This document shows positions 14,419 through 16,649 of a stretch of 16,649 bases of DNA, in pieces (within the stretch, counting starts at the first letter, position 1; every line of letters begins with the position of its first letter). Origin of the DNA: Deltaproteobacteria bacterium (GTDB lineage: Bacteria > Bdellovibrionota > UBA1018 > UBA923); the NCBI GenBank assembly GCA_016194725.1, contig JACQAW010000129.1:1-16649 (forward strand), in the 5' to 3' direction. Below the pieces are notes generated by a model, which did not search any database, was not told where the DNA came from, and saw only the letters and a program-made list of their open reading frames with translations. The translations under genes were made by a program, and so were the position numbers.

Positions 14419-16110
14419 ATGACGAAGCGACAGAAGACTTTTTTAGAGCTGGGTTCGTTGATTCTTTTCATGGGCGCGCTGATTTTTTCAGGCTGCGCCA
14501 AGAGCGCTCCGAGCGACCCTTCGACTTCGGGAACTGATGTTGGCTGCCGCATTCAGGCGCCTGCAACCATAACCACCAAAACGGCGCTCGCGGCCAAGGG
14601 CCCGTTTTTAGACGAGCCCCCAGCGACTCCTTCGAAGCCGCGTCGCCGAATGCGCAAGCTGCACGGGCACCTGCCCGGAGCGGCCAGAAAGGCCGCCGAT
14701 CTGGGAAAGATGGATGAGACGCGCGAGCTTCCGATTACCGTGGCTCTGGACCTGAACAACTCTGATGAGCTGGCACAGAAACTTCGCGAGATGTACCGGC
14801 CAGGCAGTCCCACTTTTCACAAATTCCTGAAACCCGAAGAGTTCGGTGGAAAAACCTCCTTTGCGCCAGCCTTTGAGCTGCAAACGCCCGAAGAGCTTTC
14901 CATTCACTCTATTCATGGGCTGCACGACTTCACGAAGCGGCGGACGCATTTGCGGCCGGCCGCGCAGGTCGACCCCAGCCGCGCAGGTAGCGGCGTGGGC
15001 GGCGGTTTCACGCCCGCCGATGTACGCCTGGCTTACAATGTTCCGGTGACGGCCGTGGGTGCGGGACAGACGCTGGCGGTTTTCGAACTGGATGGTTACA
15101 CGGCTTCCGATGTCGACGCGTACGAGAGTGCTTTTGGCCTTCCAGCCGTGCCTCTGCAAAATATCCTGATCGACGGGGCGACTGGAGCGGCAGGCTCGGA
15201 TGCCGGCGAGGTGACCCTCGATATCGAGCTGATGGCCGCAATTGCACCCAGCGCGCAGAAAATTCTGGTTTACGAGTCAATCAACACCGACCAGGGCGTG
15301 CTGGACGGGTATGCTCGCATTGCCAGCGACAATATCGCGCAGACTGTCAGCACGTCGTGGGGCTCGAGCGAGGAAGAGTCGACTCCGGCATTTTTGGAAA
15401 GCGAAAACGCGATTTTTTTACAGATGGCAGCGCAGGGACAGACCGTGTACGCAGCGGCTGGAGATGCCGGCGCCTATGACGACGGCTCCACTCTGAGCGT
15501 TGACGACCCGGCAAGCCAGCCTTACGTGGTGGCTGTGGGCGGTACCCGGCTGACGACGAATGCGACGGGCCACTATGGGCACGAGACGAGCTGGAACACG
15601 GGAAGTTCGGCGACCGGCGCCGGCGGCGGCGGCATCAGCGCGGCCTGGTCGATTCCAAGCTGGCAAAGCGGCATCGCGACGGCTACCAATACCGCGTCCA
15701 CCACGATGAGAAACGTGCCAGACGTGGCACTCAACGCCGATGCCAATACGGGCTATGCCATTTACGTGAACGGCGGCTGGCACACCTATGGCGGCACCAG
15801 CTGCGCAGCACCGCTTTGGGCGGCATTTACCGCCTTGGTGAATGAGCAGCGCGACGCGAAGGGCCTGGCGCCGATAGGGTATGTAAATCCGTTGCTCTAC
15901 CAGATTGGCCAGAGCAAACAGTACGCCGCGAATTTTTTCGACATCGCCGACAAGAGCACGAATCTTTATTATCCGGCAGTAACGGGCTTTGACAATGCCA
16001 CGGGCTGGGGCTCGTTCAACGGCGCGGGGTTGCTGGCAACCCTGGCCAACGATACGGTCAGCGAGGTCGAGGCGCACTCGAATTTCGTAGGCACCCTGGT
16101 TTGCCCTTGA
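14419..16110 (+). CDS. Sedolisin-family (S53, kumamolisin-like) protease, probable lipoprotein
   Basis: A protein of 563 residues. The N-terminus is basic, then hydrophobic L-I-L-F-M-G-A-L-I-F-S-G-C26, an acceptable lipobox, so probably lipid-anchored. The propeptide begins H-G-H-L-P-G (82-87) and contains S-P-T-F-H-K-F-L-K-P-E-E-F (130-142), the typical S53 activation-domain motif. The catalytic domain runs from about 196. G-E264-V-T-L-D268 supplies the Glu and Asp, A-G-D349-A-G the oxyanion-hole Asp, and G-T-S461-C-A-A-P the Ser; F-D-I-A-D and G-F-D-N-A-T-G-W-G match the terminal calcium site. The acid-acting endopeptidase core is therefore complete. The propeptide is much shorter than usual. 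ATG 14419 is chosen over 14341 because GAGGTG lies 8 bases upstream and it gives a clean lipoprotein signal. Confidence 0.88.
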   Translation: MTKRQKTFLELGSLILFMGALIFSGCAKSAPSDPSTSGTDVGCRIQAPATITTKTALAAKGPFLDEPPATPSKPRRRMRKLHGHLPGAARKAADLGKMDETRELPITVALDLNNSDELAQKLREMYRPGSPTFHKFLKPEEFGGKTSFAPAFELQTPEELSIHSIHGLHDFTKRRTHLRPAAQVDPSRAGSGVGGGFTPADVRLAYNVPVTAVGAGQTLAVFELDGYTASDVDAYESAFGLPAVPLQNILIDGATGAAGSDAGEVTLDIELMAAIAPSAQKILVYESINTDQGVLDGYARIASDNIAQTVSTSWGSSEEESTPAFLESENAIFLQMAAQGQTVYAAAGDAGAYDDGSTLSVDDPASQPYVVAVGGTRLTTNATGHYGHETSWNTGSSATGAGGGGISAAWSIPSWQSGIATATNTASTTMRNVPDVALNADANTGYAIYVNGGWHTYGGTSCAAPLWAAFTALVNEQRDAKGLAPIGYVNPLLYQIGQSKQYAANFFDIADKSTNLYYPAVTGFDNATGWGSFNGAGLLATLANDTVSEVEAHSNFVGTLVCP

Positions 16111-16185
16111 GCAAAAGCGCGGCCTGCTTAAAATTCAGCAGCGAAATGTGTTAAACTGAAAGTGCAGCTTTCATGAGGGGGAACC

Positions 16186-16649
16186 ATGATGCGCAAAACG
16201 CTGATCTTTTCAGTTTTTACGTTAGGCTTCGCGACGGCTTGGGCCGGCGACTGCCCGCCAACATCGGGCCTTGAAGGAATCGGTAATTTTGTCACGAAGA
16301 TTACCGATGCTATTGCGGCCGTGGGGCGAGCGGCGGTGGCGGCCTACGACAAGCGCCCGTTCGATATGCCCAAGCTCATTACCGGCTCGTTTCATGCGCG
16401 CGAGCAGGTCTGCGCCGATGCCCGCGCCACGAACCCCGATAAAAAGATTTTGCTCGTCGCGATCAAGAACCACATCTGCGATCGCGAAGCCAAGGGTTGC
16501 CTGCGCACCACGCGCGCGTTTTCGGACCGCTGCAACCGCTTTCTTCAGGAAGGATTTCCGCTCTACCACACCCGCAACTACTGGCTGCACCGTAAGGACC
16601 CGCCGAACACCACCGCCGTCGATGACACTGCCGGCGAGGACGTGATGGG
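16186..16649 (+). CDS. Exported protein, 3'-partial, unrecognised
   Basis: An open frame runs from ATG 16186 (or the adjacent ATG 16189) to the right edge without a stop, so at least 154 codons are present and the C-terminus is missing. GAGGGGGA at 16175-16182 is a strong ribosome site, with better spacing to 16189. The N-terminus M-R-K-T-L-I-F-S-V-F-T-L-G-F-A-T-A-W-A is a Sec signal peptide cut before G-D-C-P-P. The visible mature part has five Cys (D-C-P, V-C-A, I-C-D, G-C-L, R-C-N), suggesting disulfides, and a predicted helical middle. No family recognised. It follows the sedolisin gene by 75 bp and may be co-expressed or have its own promoter there. Confidence 0.7.
   Translation, partial: MMRKTLIFSVFTLGFATAWAGDCPPTSGLEGIGNFVTKITDAIAAVGRAAVAAYDKRPFDMPKLITGSFHAREQVCADARATNPDKKILLVAIKNHICDREAKGCLRTTRAFSDRCNRFLQEGFPLYHTRNYWLHRKDPPNTTAVDDTAGEDVM

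Noticed and set aside
16222..16645. Two ORFs (plus 16271-16645 and minus 16222-16590) at the right edge
   Set aside because: Both are other-frame shadows of the partial exported gene starting at 16186, which has a signal peptide and ribosome site.

Overview
This is a protein-coding bacterial chromosome segment of fairly high G+C. I see no rRNA, tRNA, CRISPR array, insertion sequence or phage gene. Sec signal peptides, a probable lipoprotein, a probable beta-rich outer-membrane-type protein and a FecR-like periplasmic domain suggest a Gram-negative (diderm) organism. A delta-proteobacterium-like or related environmental lineage would fit, but nothing here fixes the taxonomy.

Layout. (1) 1-6137: a plus-strand, probably operonic run of four membrane-anchored SGNH/GDSL-fold proteins with one multi-pass GT-C-type glycosyltransferase between the third and fourth. 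The first is probably cut by the window edge. The third has lost the motif residues needed for catalysis and looks like a pseudoenzyme. The set resembles a surface-glycan or lipid modification locus. (2) 6254-9331: a metal/zinc-flavoured block. It holds a DUF983-like zinc-finger membrane protein (minus), a class I SAM methyltransferase and a COG1579-type coiled-coil/zinc-ribbon protein (plus), a Fur-family regulator (minus) and a MerB-like protein (plus). Two divergent promoters here carry near-identical palindromes of the form TTGCA-N6-TGCAR with conserved flanks, and a third, weaker copy precedes the zinc-ribbon gene. I read these as operators of one small regulon, most simply controlled by the adjacent Fur-family protein. 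This is the most interesting inference in the window. (3) 9578-16649: mostly exported proteins. They are a beta-rich envelope protein, a small unknown exported protein (minus), a secreted endonuclease/exonuclease/phosphatase-fold hydrolase with an extra C-terminal domain, an apparently strongly expressed small exported protein with a charged tail, a FecR-domain protein (minus), a probable sedolisin (S53) lipoprotein protease with a shortened propeptide, and the start of another exported protein running off the right edge.

How they may work together. Region 1 probably acts at the inner membrane and periplasm on glycans, with the GT-C protein transferring sugar from a lipid carrier and the SGNH proteins adding or removing acyl groups. 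Region 2 looks like a thiol/zinc-linked regulon sensed by the Fur homologue. Region 3 is a set of individually promoted envelope or secreted proteins, including two degradative enzymes. No gene-free stretch exceeds 300 bases. The longest (11044-11291, 14130-14418, 9332-9577) hold promoters and short inverted repeats.
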